Below, one piece after another: positions 33,141-44,372 of a stretch of 64,000 nucleotides of DNA. This DNA is from Linum tenue (taxonomy: Eukaryota; Streptophyta; Magnoliopsida; Malpighiales; Linaceae). Under the pieces are notes generated by a model, which saw nothing but the letters and a program-made list of their open reading frames with translations, was not told where the DNA came from and did not search any database. The DNA is taken from assembly GCA_946122785.1 (NCBI GenBank), contig CAMGYJ010000002.1, forward strand, positions 61,839,703 through 61,903,702. Reading direction: 5' to 3'. A program made the translations under genes and the position numbers. Position 1 is the stretch's first letter, and each line of letters begins with the position of its first letter.

Positions 33141-33839
33141 TGGCAGCTAATTTAGAGTATTGAGTTCGTTGTGGCGCTCTTGTTTTTTCCGTTCGTTTCT
33201 GCTTTCAATAGTTGAGTTTTTTTTCTTTTCTTTCTTTCTTGTGAGATCCGTTTTGCCACCAGATAATAAAGGAGTACATTCCCACAAAGCTTTTGATGTT
33301 CGGAACAACCTTCGCAGACTTAAAACATTGTTGCCGACTTTTCCTACCCCAGCATGAAGCTCTTTTCTAGGAACAGCACTGCTAACCAGACGTTATTTGC
33401 GTGCTGATAGAGATCGACATATTTTGAACCACTTTTTAACGAGACCCGATATGATGCTAACATTAGAGGTATTATAGTAACTATTACTCATAATAGCATC
33501 TTTCTCTGTCCTGTCTTCCCGGTTACTCAGTAGCAGAGGTGTCAATATGGGGGTTTCAGGTTGGGGCAATCAGATTACGGGTTAGTCAGATATTGGGTTG
33601 CAGGACAGTTAGGTTATGATTGATCGGGTTACGAGTAAGTCGAGTTGCGGGTCAATTGGATTACGGGTTGATCAAGTACGGGTTGCGAGCGGATCGAGTT
33701 GCGGGTTGTTTGGGGCGACACATTATATTGCTTACTCTTTTATTTGTTACAAGTTTACAACTCACACTTTATTTATTACACTAATTTCAAACATTTTTCA
33801 CAATTTTGAAATAATTTGTTTCTAACTCATATTCATATA
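33141..33839. other. F-box 3' flank with gggttgcgggt-rich repeat
   Basis: After a T-rich 3' UTR, 33540-33720 consists of imperfect units around gggttgcgggtcaattgga and attacgggtt. This resembles GC-rich MITE edges elsewhere in the window, but no terminal inverted repeats were found. The remainder is AT-rich. Confidence 0.5.
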
Positions 33840-33949
33840 GGGTAAATACCACATTTGATCACTGGAATTACTAAATCGTGTTATGTCTAGTCACTAGAAA
33901 TAAATAGTCAATTTTGGTCACTCTAATTACTATAACAGGTCACATTTAG

Positions 33950-34554
33950 TCACTCTCTCGTTCGCCTCCGTCCAACTTCGAGGACAATGGTTGGTTTCTT
34001 CTTGTGCCCAGTGTATTGGCCTCCCCACCCATTCAAAGAGTTCTTCCACTCCCAGTGCATGCGGTCAATAAAACCAATCATTCCTGAAAAGCCCTGTTGT
34101 GCAACATGATGAAGGAGGCGACGAGTATCTTCCACTGTTGGTGCACGCAAGCACTGAGCACCATAAATGTTGGTGATAGCCGAGCAGAAATTCCTAAAAC
34201 ACTCCAATATGGTGCTCTCACCCATTCTACAAGTCTCATCCAACGAGTCAGCTGAGCATCCATTTGCAAGCATGCGGAAAACACTAGTAAGATTTTGGTG
34301 TGGGGAGAATGAGTCATGACCTGCACAATCTTTTCATTCCTTGGAGTAGACATCATAGTTGACAACATCATTCATGACCCGGTTGAATAAGGCCGGTGCA
34401 GATGATATCGTCTTGTGAAGGCTTTGGCATCGTATGTTGGATTTGGGTTGAAGTTATCTAACATCAAGCGCTTGTGATAGTCTTCCTTGTTGCGCTTCAC
34501 TAATTTTCGTGATGATGAACTACGACGAGAAGATGTTGGTTGTTGTTCACGCAT
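33950..34554 (-). pseudogene. truncated PIF/Harbinger transposase
   Basis: Three overlapping minus-strand frames give a broken transposase. The N-terminal region includes EDYHKRLMLDNFNPNPTYD and FTRRYHL (34490-34385). The next part reads SACLQMDAQLTRWMRL in one frame and MLANGCSADSLDETCRMGES in another. Then comes the family signature GFSGMIGFIDRMHWEWKN followed by GGQYTGHKKKPTIVLE, which includes the first catalytic Asp of the DDE nuclease (IDRMHW). The match stops abruptly after VLE at about 33965, where MULE-like end sequence begins, so the C-terminal half with the remaining catalytic residues is missing. At least one frameshift is present. It cannot encode an active transposase. Confidence 0.85.
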
Positions 34555-35785
34555 GATTGTTTCGTGAACATCTCCATACGTTCATGCTAAAGTTGACACC
34601 CATACTCCCATTACATGTCAACAGCTTCCCTTTCCCTCTCATCAGCTTCCCTTTGCCTCTCATAAGCTTCTCTATCAGGGGAATCCATGAAGGCAAAATT
34701 GATTCCTTCTGCAATAACGATCAAAGCTTTTCTTCCAGAGGTTGATACAACTCTACATGATTAAAGTTGAATGAACAGTTGGTGACACAACTCATTTTGT
34801 TTAAAGGTGAATGGACAGTTGATGACACAACTCGTTCTGATTAAAACTTAATGAACAGTTAATGGCACAACTCATTCTAATTAAAGCTTAATGAACAGTT
34901 GATGACACAACTCATTCTAATTAAAGTGAATGCACATTTGATGACACTACTCAATCTGACAAACATGTGCAGTGTCTATGGTCATTTGAACAAATTATTG
35001 TGCTTTCGTCATTAATTACATCATATTTATCGATATTTTTTATGTAAAAATATAAACAAATTATATTAAAATGTTCTTCTTAATTAATTATTACTATCTA
35101 TAAACAAAGAATCTACAAACTATCTAATTAAAATGATGAAATCTACACTAAACTAGATTATCATTAAAAGAAAAAAAATTGATTTGCTTATTGAAGCAAA
35201 AATCACTTTTATGGTGCCAAAATGCTAAAACCATTTGAAATTCTAGTATTTTTTCAATTTGGTGTTGGAGATGATCTATGACGTAGCGTCTTCTTAGACC
35301 TTGGTTCTTATAACATAAAAGCATAAGATATTTTTAAGTACAAGATTAACTTTACTATTTTTCAAACTATTTTCCAGAAACATAATTTACTTTCGTTCAA
35401 ATTATTTTGAAGCTAAAATAAATTGAAATAAATATTATTAATGCACAAAAATAAATAGATCAATTTTGGTTATTTTTTATGAATATTTTATATAAGAATC
35501 ATTTTTAGTTATTTTACAAGACTTTTAGTATAAAAAGTATGTATAATAATCTATCAATAAAAAACCCCCTTTTTTTTGAAAAACTTCAACTAGTTGTTTG
35601 TATAAAATCTACAACACGGCCAAACTTATGGGGGATATTGGGTTAGGCGGTTAGCAGTACATCGATAAACTAACCAATAATCTACGGTTAACAGTTAATA
35701 TCGTTAATCAACTACAAGTTAACAGTGCGGTTATCGGTAGGTTGAAATAGTTTTTGGAGTAACCGACGATCGAATAGACGATTGT
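34480..35785. repeat. segmental repeat, copy 1
   Basis: This block aligns with 36814-40330 once three later insertions in that copy are removed. Shared words include agatgttggttgttgttcac, gatgatct after cttaga-type sequence, ataaaagcataagatatttt, gtatgtataataat and ttaacagttaatatcg-like sequence. It contains the Harbinger 5' half and beyond it a non-Harbinger flank, so the two blocks share a larger ancestral segment. Confidence 0.85.
34757..34959. repeat. five-unit, ~40-bp tandem array in Harbinger 5' DNA
   Basis: Five consecutive units contain attaaag, tgaatgaacagttgatgac and acaactcatt with point differences. The equivalent region has about two units at 37217-37295 and about three in the opposite orientation at 10285-10420, so copy number varies between elements. 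Confidence 0.9.
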
Positions 35786-36042
35786 AAAATAACTAAAAAT
35801 TTTTAAAAATTTTTAAAAATTTAATTTTTAATTTTTAATTATTTTGTATTTGCCACGTCACACATTTAACGGTCAACTGTCAGAGTTGACCGCCACGTCA
35901 GTCAAAGTTAACAGAGGTTAACGGAGAGTGACCGAACTTGAACTGTTCAACTAATTCGAGTGACTATAAATGGAATATATTAATTTGAGTGGCAAACGTG
36001 AAATTTTATAGCAATTCGAGTGACCAAACTTGCAATTAAGCC

Positions 36043-36813
36043 AATGTAGAAGTATAGAAAACAAGTAGACAAATTAAGTGACTTTTTCTAAACAAATTAT
36101 TGTTGTAACTAATGGTTAATTTAGTTATTAAACCATAAATAATTAAATTACATATATTTTAGATGATTAAGTTATTGCATAGTATGACTTAACTGATCAA
36201 GGTTAACCTCATTTTGAAATCAAAATTCAACTCAAGCACAACTTAAATGTGACAAATCTATACTCAGTATTGTAAAATAACGACCATGTAGTGTTAAAGT
36301 TGCAATAAATTTGGATTTTTTCTAGAAATAGTAAAATACCACTAAAAAGAAAAAAAATTCCAAAAATACCATCCATTTTCGAAAATTTCCAAAAATACCA
36401 TCATTTCTCGAAAACTACCTGATGGGGGCATGATTTTCAATATAAACCGCATGGGTGAGGGGCGGTTTTGGTGACCGCATGGGATCAAGTTGGTTTGGTC
36501 CAAAATCGCTGCTCCACCCAGTGGTTTGGTCCATAATTTTTTTCTCTATAAATCTTAACATAGGTGGAAACTTCAAATGAACGTGTCTTTGTGATCGGGT
36601 ATCCGATCGTAGCGAAATTTTTTTGATTCTGTGAAACTTTTCGAGATCTTGCAAGCTGCAAACCGACATAGGCGGTTTGGTCCTGCCTTCGTCACGAAAA
36701 AACGTTGTTTGCTACCCCAAAAGAGCTTTTTTCCGATTTCGTCAAACTTTGGACGACCATAATTTTGTGTTCCAAAATCCAAACGTCATGATTTTTTTTT
36801 GCATAAATTTTGC
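36043..36813. other. non-coding spacer with repeat-like ataccat motifs
   Basis: Contains aaaaataccatc repeated near 36360-36405 and gcatgggtgaggggcggttt near 36445. Such tracts are common at the edges of plant transposons, but no boundary was found. A few antisense frames here show no known motif. Confidence 0.4.
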
Positions 36814-37909
36814 ATCAAGAGCTTGTGCAATCTTTCTTGTTGGGTCTCACTGATTTTTGTGATTATGAACCACGACAAGAAGATGTTGGTTGTTGTTCAC
36901 GCATGATTGTTTCGTACATCATGAGCATCTCCATATGTTCATGCTAAAAATGACACTCATACTCACATTGCACGTCATCAACTTCTCTTTCCCTTTCATC
37001 AGCTTTCTATCAGGTGTATCCATGAAGGCAAAAGAGTTTTGGGTGGCAAGAGAGAATAATAAAGTTTGAATGTTTTTTTTCAAGAAACAAGGTTGATAGA
37101 TGGATGAGTACAAATGTACAATGACCAAGTTCTAAGGGTCATTCATAGAAGCACGAAATGATTCCTTCTGCAATATTGGTCAAAGCTTTTCTTCCAGAAG
37201 ATGACACAACTCTACGTAATTAAAGCTTAATGAGCAGTTGATGACACAACTCATTATGATTAAAGTGAATGCACAGTTGACGATAAAAGTCAATATGAAA
37301 ACATGTGAAGTGTGTATGGTCATTTGAACAAATTATTGTGATTTCATCATTAATGACATCATATTTACCGATAATTTTTTATGTAGAAATTTAAAAAATT
37401 ATATCTAAATGTTTGTCTTAATTAATTATTACTACCTGCATACAAACATTCTACAAACTATCTAATTAAAATGATAAAATCTAAAATAAACTAGATTATC
37501 ACAAAAAGAGAAGATTTGACATTGCTTATTGGTTATTGGAGCAAAAACCACTTCGGGTGTCAAAATGCCAAAACCATTTGGATTTCTTGCATTTTTCCAA
37601 TTTGTTGTTAGAGATGATCTAAGACTTAACGCCTTCTTAGACCTTGGTTTATATAATATAAAAGCATAAGATATTTTTAAGAACAAGATTAACTTTACTA
37701 TTTTCAAACTTTTTTTTCCAGAAAACACAATTTACTTTCATTCATATAATTTTTTAGTTAAAATAAATTAGAAAGTAATATAATTTAATATACAAAAATA
37801 AAAAGGATTATTTTTTATTATTTTTTATAAATATTTTATATAAAAATAATTTTTAGTTATTTTTACATTACTTTTGATATTAAATAGTATGTATAATAAT
37901 TCTAAACTA

Positions 37910-38534
37910 GGGGAATGGGATATAACAACGAGGGCTCAGGATTACCTGGAAGAGTACCAGCGAGAGCAGGGCGGGAAACAGGGACAAGTAATTTAGCGAC
38001 CGTCATACAGATGGGAACCTCCACCGCCGGACTTCTTCAAGCTTAACACTGATGTTGCATGTTTGTCTGGGGGAGAAACGAGTTATGGCCTCGTCATAAG
38101 GGATGAGCGAGGGAATTTCCACGTGGCGGTGATTCATCGGACCCGAAAGATGTGGTCACTAAAGATGGCAGAAGCTCAGGCGGAGTTGTGAGGATTGAAG
38201 TTGGCGATGGCGAATCATTTCCACCTGCTGCTGATTGAGAGCGATTGCCAATCCCTAATTCAGAAGCTGGAGAAACCAAACACCACGAATTTGGAAATTG
38301 AGGGAGTCTGCGGATTCGTGGCTGGGCAAGACGAATAGGAGGAATTGAATGGCGGTTTTGGGGAAGGAAGGGGAATGAAAGTGCTCATGTAATGGCGAGA
38401 ATGAATTGTCGATGGGAGGAGACAGAAGTCTGGTTTTCTCGACCTCCAATCTTTTTAGTACCTCATCTTTTGCAAGATGGCACTGTAACTCTTGAAGTTT
38501 GATTTCTAATAATATACATGCCAGTTGTAAAAAA
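37910..38534 (+). mobile_element. 5'-truncated LINE, RNase H 3' fragment with short TSD
   Basis: The coding remnant (about 38020-38330) reads FFKLNTDVACLSG, GLVIRDERGNFHVAVIH and LLIESDCQSLIQKLE, an RVT_3-type RNase H domain with a few stops. The insert ends in an A-run (38528-38537). The word aaacta flanks it at 37904-37909 and 38535-38540. Comparison with the uninterrupted copy 1 near 35545 confirms the insertion point independently. Confidence 0.85.
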
Positions 38535-38701
38535 AAACTATTAGTAAAAAAACTCAATTATTTTTTTGAAAAATATTATTTTAAAAACTTCAACGAGTTG
38601 TTTTTATAAAATCTACAACACAAGCAAACTTATGGGGATATTGGGTTAGTCGGTTAGCAGTTACATCGATAAACTAATCGACAACGTACGGTTAACATTT
38701 A

Positions 38702-40223
38702 GGACTTTGCTACGGTGACATGCATGTCACGGTGACATGCACTTTTCGGTCGACCTCATATAGGATCAGGTCGACCTAATCAGTTGTTTCAGTGTACAAA
38801 CAGTTTCATGGTGCCTACTTTGGAGATTCATATCTTACAATTGGCTAGATGGAAATTGGAGATTAAAGGCTTGTTTTGAAGCTGAAGTGTCCCTCTACAC
38901 ATTAAAGTACTTGGGAGCTCAATAGAAAGTCTAGAAGACCATTTTTGAACCTGACCAAAAGGCTATGCCAAAACTGGGAAACTGCCTGAAAATGGCTAAG
39001 TCTGGCAACGTGTTTGTCAAGCCTACTTTGGAGTTCAATTTGACAAGCATGGATGCGAGTCAAGTCCAGGGGCCTTTACCACGTTAAATTACGTATTTTT
39101 TTATACAAAGGCAAGACATTAAATGAAAGATTGAATATCTTTAAGGCTTCAAACAAAAGGCTCGAAGTTGCTACGAAGGCTGTTTTTCTGGCAGCTTGCT
39201 TGTGCTCGAAATCTGCCAGAAAAACAGCCTTCGTAGCAACTTCGAGCCTTTTGTTTGAAGCAAGGTTGTCAACCCGCGGGTTGACCCGGACCCGGTCGAG
39301 CTAGTGGGTCAAGGGTTAATGGGTCAACCGTTTTAGCTCGATTTGGCCCGGAAATATGGAAAAAGTCATTATATTGTACTTATCCTCATAAATTATATCA
39401 AATCTTATCTAACATATGAGTTATAACATATAGTATTACACCAAAATAACATATAATGAAAATTCACACACACTTATATAACATAAATATTCAAATGTTC
39501 AACTTAGGATTCCAAAAATTGAGTTGGGCGAAAAGAAAAATCGAAAAATAGGCGCATTTCGCAAATCAAAGGAAAAAATGACACAATTTGACCTCCAACC
39601 CGGTACCTTATAACGGTCGGCCCGGCGGGTGCGTGCGACCCATTTTTCTCATCGGGTCAGGGTCAAACTGGGTCGACCCACGGGTCAACCCGCGGGTTGA
39701 CAACCTTGGTTTGAAGCCTTAAAGATATCCAATCTTTCATCCAATTCCTTGAATTTGTATAAAAACATACCTAATTTAACGTGGTAGAGGCTCCTGGACT
39801 CGACTCGCATTCATGCTTCTTGAATTGAGCTCAAAAATAGGCTTCACAAACACGTTTCCAGACTTAGCCATTTCTAGGCAGTTTCCCAGTTTTGGCATAG
39901 CCTTTTGATGAGGTTCAAAAATGGTCTTCTGGACTTCCTATCGAGCTCTCAATCACTTCAATATGTAGAGGGACACTCCAGCTTCAAAACAAGTCATTAG
40001 TCTTCAATTTCCATCTAGCCAATTGTATGATATGAATATCCAAAGTAGGCACCATGAACTGTTTTTACACTGAAACAACATATCAGGTCGACCGAATCCT
40101 AAATGAGGTCGACCGGATCCTATATGAGGTCGACCGAATTCTATGTGAGGTCGACCTAATCCTAACTGAGGTCGACCGGAAAGTGCAAGTCACCGTGACA
40201 TGCATGTCACCGTAGGCACACCC
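38702..40223. mobile_element. foldback Mutator-like element with perfect 9-bp TSD
   Basis: The word taacattta flanks the element at 38693-38701 and 40224-40232. The outer ends (ggactttgctacggtgacatg and, in reverse, gggtgtgcctacggtgacatg) start very long inverted arms. These arms run almost the full length and meet in a short loop (cttgcttgtgctcgaaat, about 39202-39219). The first 60 bp of each arm contain catgcatgtcac-type palindromes and ggtcgacct repeats. No coding sequence is present. The 9-bp TSD points to the Mutator superfamily. The right arm is split by a hAT MITE (39261-39708). Without that insert the element is about 1.07 kb of nearly self-complementary DNA. Confidence 0.93.
39261..39708. 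mobile_element. hAT-type MITE nested in the foldback MULE
   Basis: Terminal inverted repeats caaggttgtcaacccgcggg and cccgcgggttgacaaccttg are perfect over 20 bp. The 8-bp word gtttgaag flanks it at 39253-39260 and 39709-39716, the expected hAT TSD length. The foldback arms become continuous again when the insert is removed, which confirms both ends. The interior is AT-rich and non-coding. Confidence 0.93.
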
Positions 40224-40330
40224 TAACATTTAATATCGTTAATCAATTACAAGGTAGCAGTGTGATTATCGGTAGGTTGAAATAGTTTTCGGAGTAAGCG
40301 ATAATCGAATAGACGATTAATGATTGACCA

Positions 40331-41440
40331 AAAACTAATAGAATATAAATCTCTATGTTTCCCTCCCCCAAAACAATCATATCCCTAAAAAAAATCCATC
40401 CACCTTCGAAAAAACAATCTCCTCCCCCTCCCGACCCACTTCTTCTTTCCTCAATTTGCTCCTAGCGCGAGCCTTAAAATTGAATGAGATAAAGAGTACA
40501 GTTGATTTTGCAATTGAAACATAGGATTAAGATTGGATTGAGAAGATACAATGACTTATGCTAGGGGAAATATAGCAAAGACCACGCCCAATTTCTTCCA
40601 TCAGTGGTTTCCTTCACCAAGTTCGCACTCATCACTCTTTTCCTTCCTCTATTTGCTTTATTCTCTCCGTCCCAATAGGAACAACAAGCCAAACCCAAAT
40701 CAATGATTAAAATATATAAAAAACACATACATATGTAAGAAAAAATCTACAAAAATGCACGATTGAAAAAAGAAGAAGATGATCTTTTGTTAATTCGATT
40801 ATTGATCAATTATTTTTGTCTAATCTGGTCGAATCATTTGCTAAACAATTAGTCTATTAAGTATTAACCTACATAATAACCAATAAGCAATAAGCAAAAA
40901 TAGCTTAACGATTAACCAATAATCGAATAAACAATTACTGTTATAACCGAATCGAACATACTAACAACCCTAACCAAACTAGCCTTAGTAGTTACCCATA
41001 AGCTACTTATTTATGAGATTCGCATCTTGATTTCTAGGCAATCCAAGCAATCTGTCGACAACAGAAACAAAATAACACCAAGTGTGAATCTGATAAGGTC
41101 CAAGGTGTTACAACTTACAATGCCTAGATACGAGCCAAACAAGAAAATCATGCAGATAATCCACAGAATAAATGCCATACCTCAGATCTAGAAATTCACT
41201 TTTAATATAAAATAAAAAATATATTTTATTCTAATTATACCCCTGAACATATTAATACCTCTAATTTCAAACTATTTCACCCCCACCCATTTGTCGAGAT
41301 GGAATGTGTTAATTAATTAATTAACAAACACACTAATAATAATAATCATTAGCAGATAAAAAATTAAAAAAACCCAAATCTCACCCGTTTCCGATTCCAA
41401 TCACAAAACTACCTGGATCATGATACCTTCCCCGTAAAAA
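40331..41440. other. non-coding spacer before the TBL gene, repeat-derived at its left
   Basis: The left part (40331-40980) includes gattaaccaataatcgaata and ends at tactaacaaccctaacc. This may be the far end of the cggttagcag element begun near 38635, but the terminal match is weak. The rest is AT-rich with no frame. Confidence 0.4.
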
Positions 41441-41516
41441 TTTCCTCCCACGCGCCGGCATCTCAACGAGTCAAAAATTCTTCCTCTGAGTGGGAATGGA
41501 GAGCTAGAGCTAGAGC

Positions 41517-41518
<2 letters not shown>

Positions 41519-41555
<37 letters not shown>
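41519..41555. repeat. GA microsatellite in the TBL leader
   Basis: About 18 uninterrupted GA units, preceded by three gagcta units, in the probable promoter or 5' UTR of the TBL gene. GA/CT tracts near transcription starts are common in plants. Confidence 0.95.
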
Positions 41556-41556
<1 letters not shown>

Positions 41557-41946
41557 ACATCAAAACCCAATCCAACCCCACGACGAATCCTTGTCTGTCC
41601 TCTGTCCTCCAATCTCTCTCCCACTTCCCCACCACCACCGCCGCATACGGCGCCAAAAGAAACTACAACCACAACCCGCCGCCGCCCCCCTCACCACCAC
41701 CACTTTCCGTTCTTTTCTCTGTCCTCCTTCTTCCGGCGAGAAACAACTACCGTACTGCTGTTTTCAACCCAGAGAAGATAGAATGCCTTTTCCCCACTCC
41801 CTGCTTTACTCCACTCTGCCCCACCACCACCACCATCCAAATTTCATCAATCGAATTTGAAAAAGCAAACTCCTTTTCTCTCTCTCTCTCTCCGTCTTTT
41901 TGACTACCCAGTTCCCAGAAGCTGCTTTCGGGTCTCCCCTTCTGCA

Positions 41947-44372
41947 ATGGCGATTCCAGCAGCAGGAACTGACCCAGCAGCAGCGGTGGGTCACTGGGAT
42001 TCGGCGGTCAAGAAGATGAAGCGGTTCAACCCAGTCGAGCCATCTGTAGGAATCCTCGGCTTCTCCTTATTCGCTCTCTTGCTCTTCGTATTCTGCTTCT
42101 CCTCCCGCTCCGGCGACCACCGGGCCGTTTCTCTGGGCTCCTGGCCCAATTACCAATCCGGGTCGATTCACCGGGTCGAGTTTCTGGACGACGATGGGAA
42201 CAGCGGATGCGATGTGTTTGATGGCAACTGGATTTGGGATGACAGCTACCCGCTCTACGAAAGTAAAAATTGCGCCTTTATTGATAGTGGGTTTCGTTGC
42301 TTGGAGAATGGCAGGCCTGATAGCTTCTACACCAAGTGGCGCTGGCAGCCCCATCGTTGCAATTTGCCCAGGCAAAATTCTGTCTCTTTCCATGCCTCCC
42401 TGAATTTTCCTTTTTCCCCACGGCAAAAGTTTGAATTTTTTTTGCTGCTCAATTGACAATGACAGATTTGACGCGAAGGTGATGCTGGAGAAGTTGAGGA
42501 ACAAGAGGCTTGTGTTTGTGGGCGATTCGGTAGGAAGGAACCAGTGGGAGTCGCTGCTCTGTATGCTAGCATCTGCGGTTCCTGAGAAATCAGAACAAGA
42601 TTCGGATTCTGAATTGATTTATGAAGTGAATGGGAACCCGATTACGAAACACAGAGGGTTTCTGGCGTTTATGTTTAAGGAGTACAATTGTACTGTCGAG
42701 TATTACAGAGCGCCATTCCTGGTTTACCAAGGGAGGCCTCCTTCAGGAGCCCCAGCAGGGGTGAGGATGAGTTTGAGGTTGGATAAATTGGATTGGACTT
42801 CACGGGGGTGGCGGGGTGCCGATGTTTTGATCTTCAACTCTGGGCACTGGTGGAACTATGAGAAGACGATTAAAGTGTAAGTTAGTATGTATGGCATTGT
42901 GTAGCTTGAATTTGTTTATGGGGGTGCCATTTGTTCTGCATTTGCTGTTTGAATGTGTGTACATAGTACTCTATACGTGACTGAAATGTTTGCGTAGTTG
43001 TGGATTTAGTGCGGTTGGAGATGATCACTATCGAGGCAGGAGCTCATTTAGTCAGAACTTATCGTCTGTGTTTGCATATTGTTTATCCCATATTGCGAAA
43101 GTTCACTACTTGCAGTGTGAAGCGATCATATGAACTTGAAACATAGAGGAGGTGGATTGTTTGCTTATGTTATATGTTGAAGATAACTATGAATGTGTCT
43201 GAGCTTCTTACGGTTTGTTCCTGTTTGTTTGTCCCAACTTTTCTCAGTCTTTGTGCAAACTTTCGCCTATGAAGTTGAGCACTCTTCTCCCGTCTTGCAA
43301 TGCGAATCATATCAGAGTTTAGAGCCATTTATGCATGCCTTTGCCTACTAAAGCACTTTGGTAGAAGAGCTTCCCTAACCATAGAATTCTGTCATTTGTT
43401 TTAGGGGTTGCTATTTCCAGGAAGGAGAGGAGATAAAAATGGAGATGAGTGTTGAAGATGCGTACCGGAGATCGATAGACACGTTGATGGACTGGATACA
43501 CAGAGAAGTAGACATGAACAAGACTCAAGTTTACTTCCGAACATATGCTCCTGTACATTTCAGGTTTCTTCTTGTTCACATCTCATATCATCATCTTGCT
43601 GTGTCCTCTGTTGTCACTCGAGTTGTTCATTTTGGCTCATTGTGGACAACTATAGATAATTATGCAACCCTTTGCAAACTGAACATACTGCAAATGTGCT
43701 TTTTCTAACGAACTCAATTCTGGTTTGCCAACCGATTTCGGTAGGTCTGTGCTTAAATCTCTCATCAATTAGTCAACTAGAGAAACACAACATCTGGTTG
43801 ATTATGATACAAGATGAATTCTGTGGCCCCATTGTCTTTTTTTCCAACCCGAGCCAAAGCCCTCATCAGAATTCCGAAAACTTTCAGTAACTTGCTTGAG
43901 GAATATCAAATCTCTCCACAGTGCCTTTGGATGAGTTTCTGTACTTACTTTCCTGCACTACTCTCTACTTAAATTTCTATTCTTTCAACTGATATGCAGG
44001 GGCGGTGACTGGAGGACTGGTGGTACTTGTCATCTGGAACAGCTTCCTGACCTGACCGCATCCTCCAATTCATCAGATTATCGATTTAAACTGCTACTCG
44101 ATACTCTCTCAGCCCATTCCAATGAATCATTAGCAACGAAACTGAGCGTTTTGAATGTTACGCCCTCAGCAGCAAAGAGGAAGGACGGGCATGCGTCCCT
44201 GTACTATCTGGAGCCAGGGGTAGGCCCTGCCGCAATCAACCGTCAGGATTGCAGCCACTGGTGCCTCCCTGGTGTTCCCGATTCTTGGAACGAGCTCCTC
44301 TACGCGCTTCTACTCAAACGTGAGGCTGTTCGCCGAGTGAACCCTTCAGAAATTTCCCAAGCCCCACTCTAA
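41947..44372 (+). CDS. TBL: trichome birefringence-like (TBL8-TBL11 clade) wall polysaccharide O-acetyltransferase
   Basis: CDS is join(41947..42371, 42466..42876, 43405..43563, 44000..44372), 455 residues. The start is ATG 41947 (MAIPAAG); the longer frame upstream has no ATG. A single span at residues 35-53 ([17 protein letters not shown]) anchors a type II Golgi protein. The TBL domain starts at [18 protein letters not shown] (88-105). The PC-esterase region has the GDS box [14 protein letters not shown] with nucleophile Ser163, and the DxxH box [19 protein letters not shown] with Asp415 and His418. All three catalytic residues are present. TBL proteins transfer acetyl groups onto wall polysaccharides; the substrate of this clade is not assigned here. 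Intron 1 has a GC donor (ag|gcaaaa). The other introns are GT-AG. Confidence 0.94.

Larger units (their letters stand above)
33840..36042. mobile_element. MULE-like terminal-inverted-repeat element enclosing Harbinger sequence
   Basis: The left end (gggtaaataccacatttgatcactgg) and the right end read in reverse (ggcttaattgcaagtttggtcactcg) are related. Both run inward through repeated gtcactcgaatta-like words and then toward ccgttaac/gtcaac motifs. The pattern parallels the Pack-MULE at 58019-59402, which has the same kind of ends and a 9-bp TSD. Inside lie a truncated Harbinger transposase gene and its 5' flank. No TSD is recognisable at these outer ends, so the boundary is inferred from the inverted ends alone. 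Confidence 0.55.
36814..40330. repeat. segmental repeat, copy 2, opened by nested insertions
   Basis: Homology to 34480-35785 runs from 36814 to 37909, resumes from 38535 to 38701, and finishes from 40224 to about 40320. The two gaps are a LINE fragment (37910-38534) and a foldback MULE (38702-40223). The left end starts within the Harbinger N-terminal region and does not include the transposase core seen in copy 1. Confidence 0.87.

Noticed and set aside
33540..33720. hAT MITE in the gggttgcgggt-rich stretch
   Set aside because: Composition is similar to MITE edges, but no inverted ends or TSD could be found.
38624..40980. A hAT element bounded by ggggatattggg and aacaaccctaacc
   Set aside because: Flanks caaactta and caaactag agree at only six of eight bases and the terminal repeats match poorly, so it is not listed as a bounded element.
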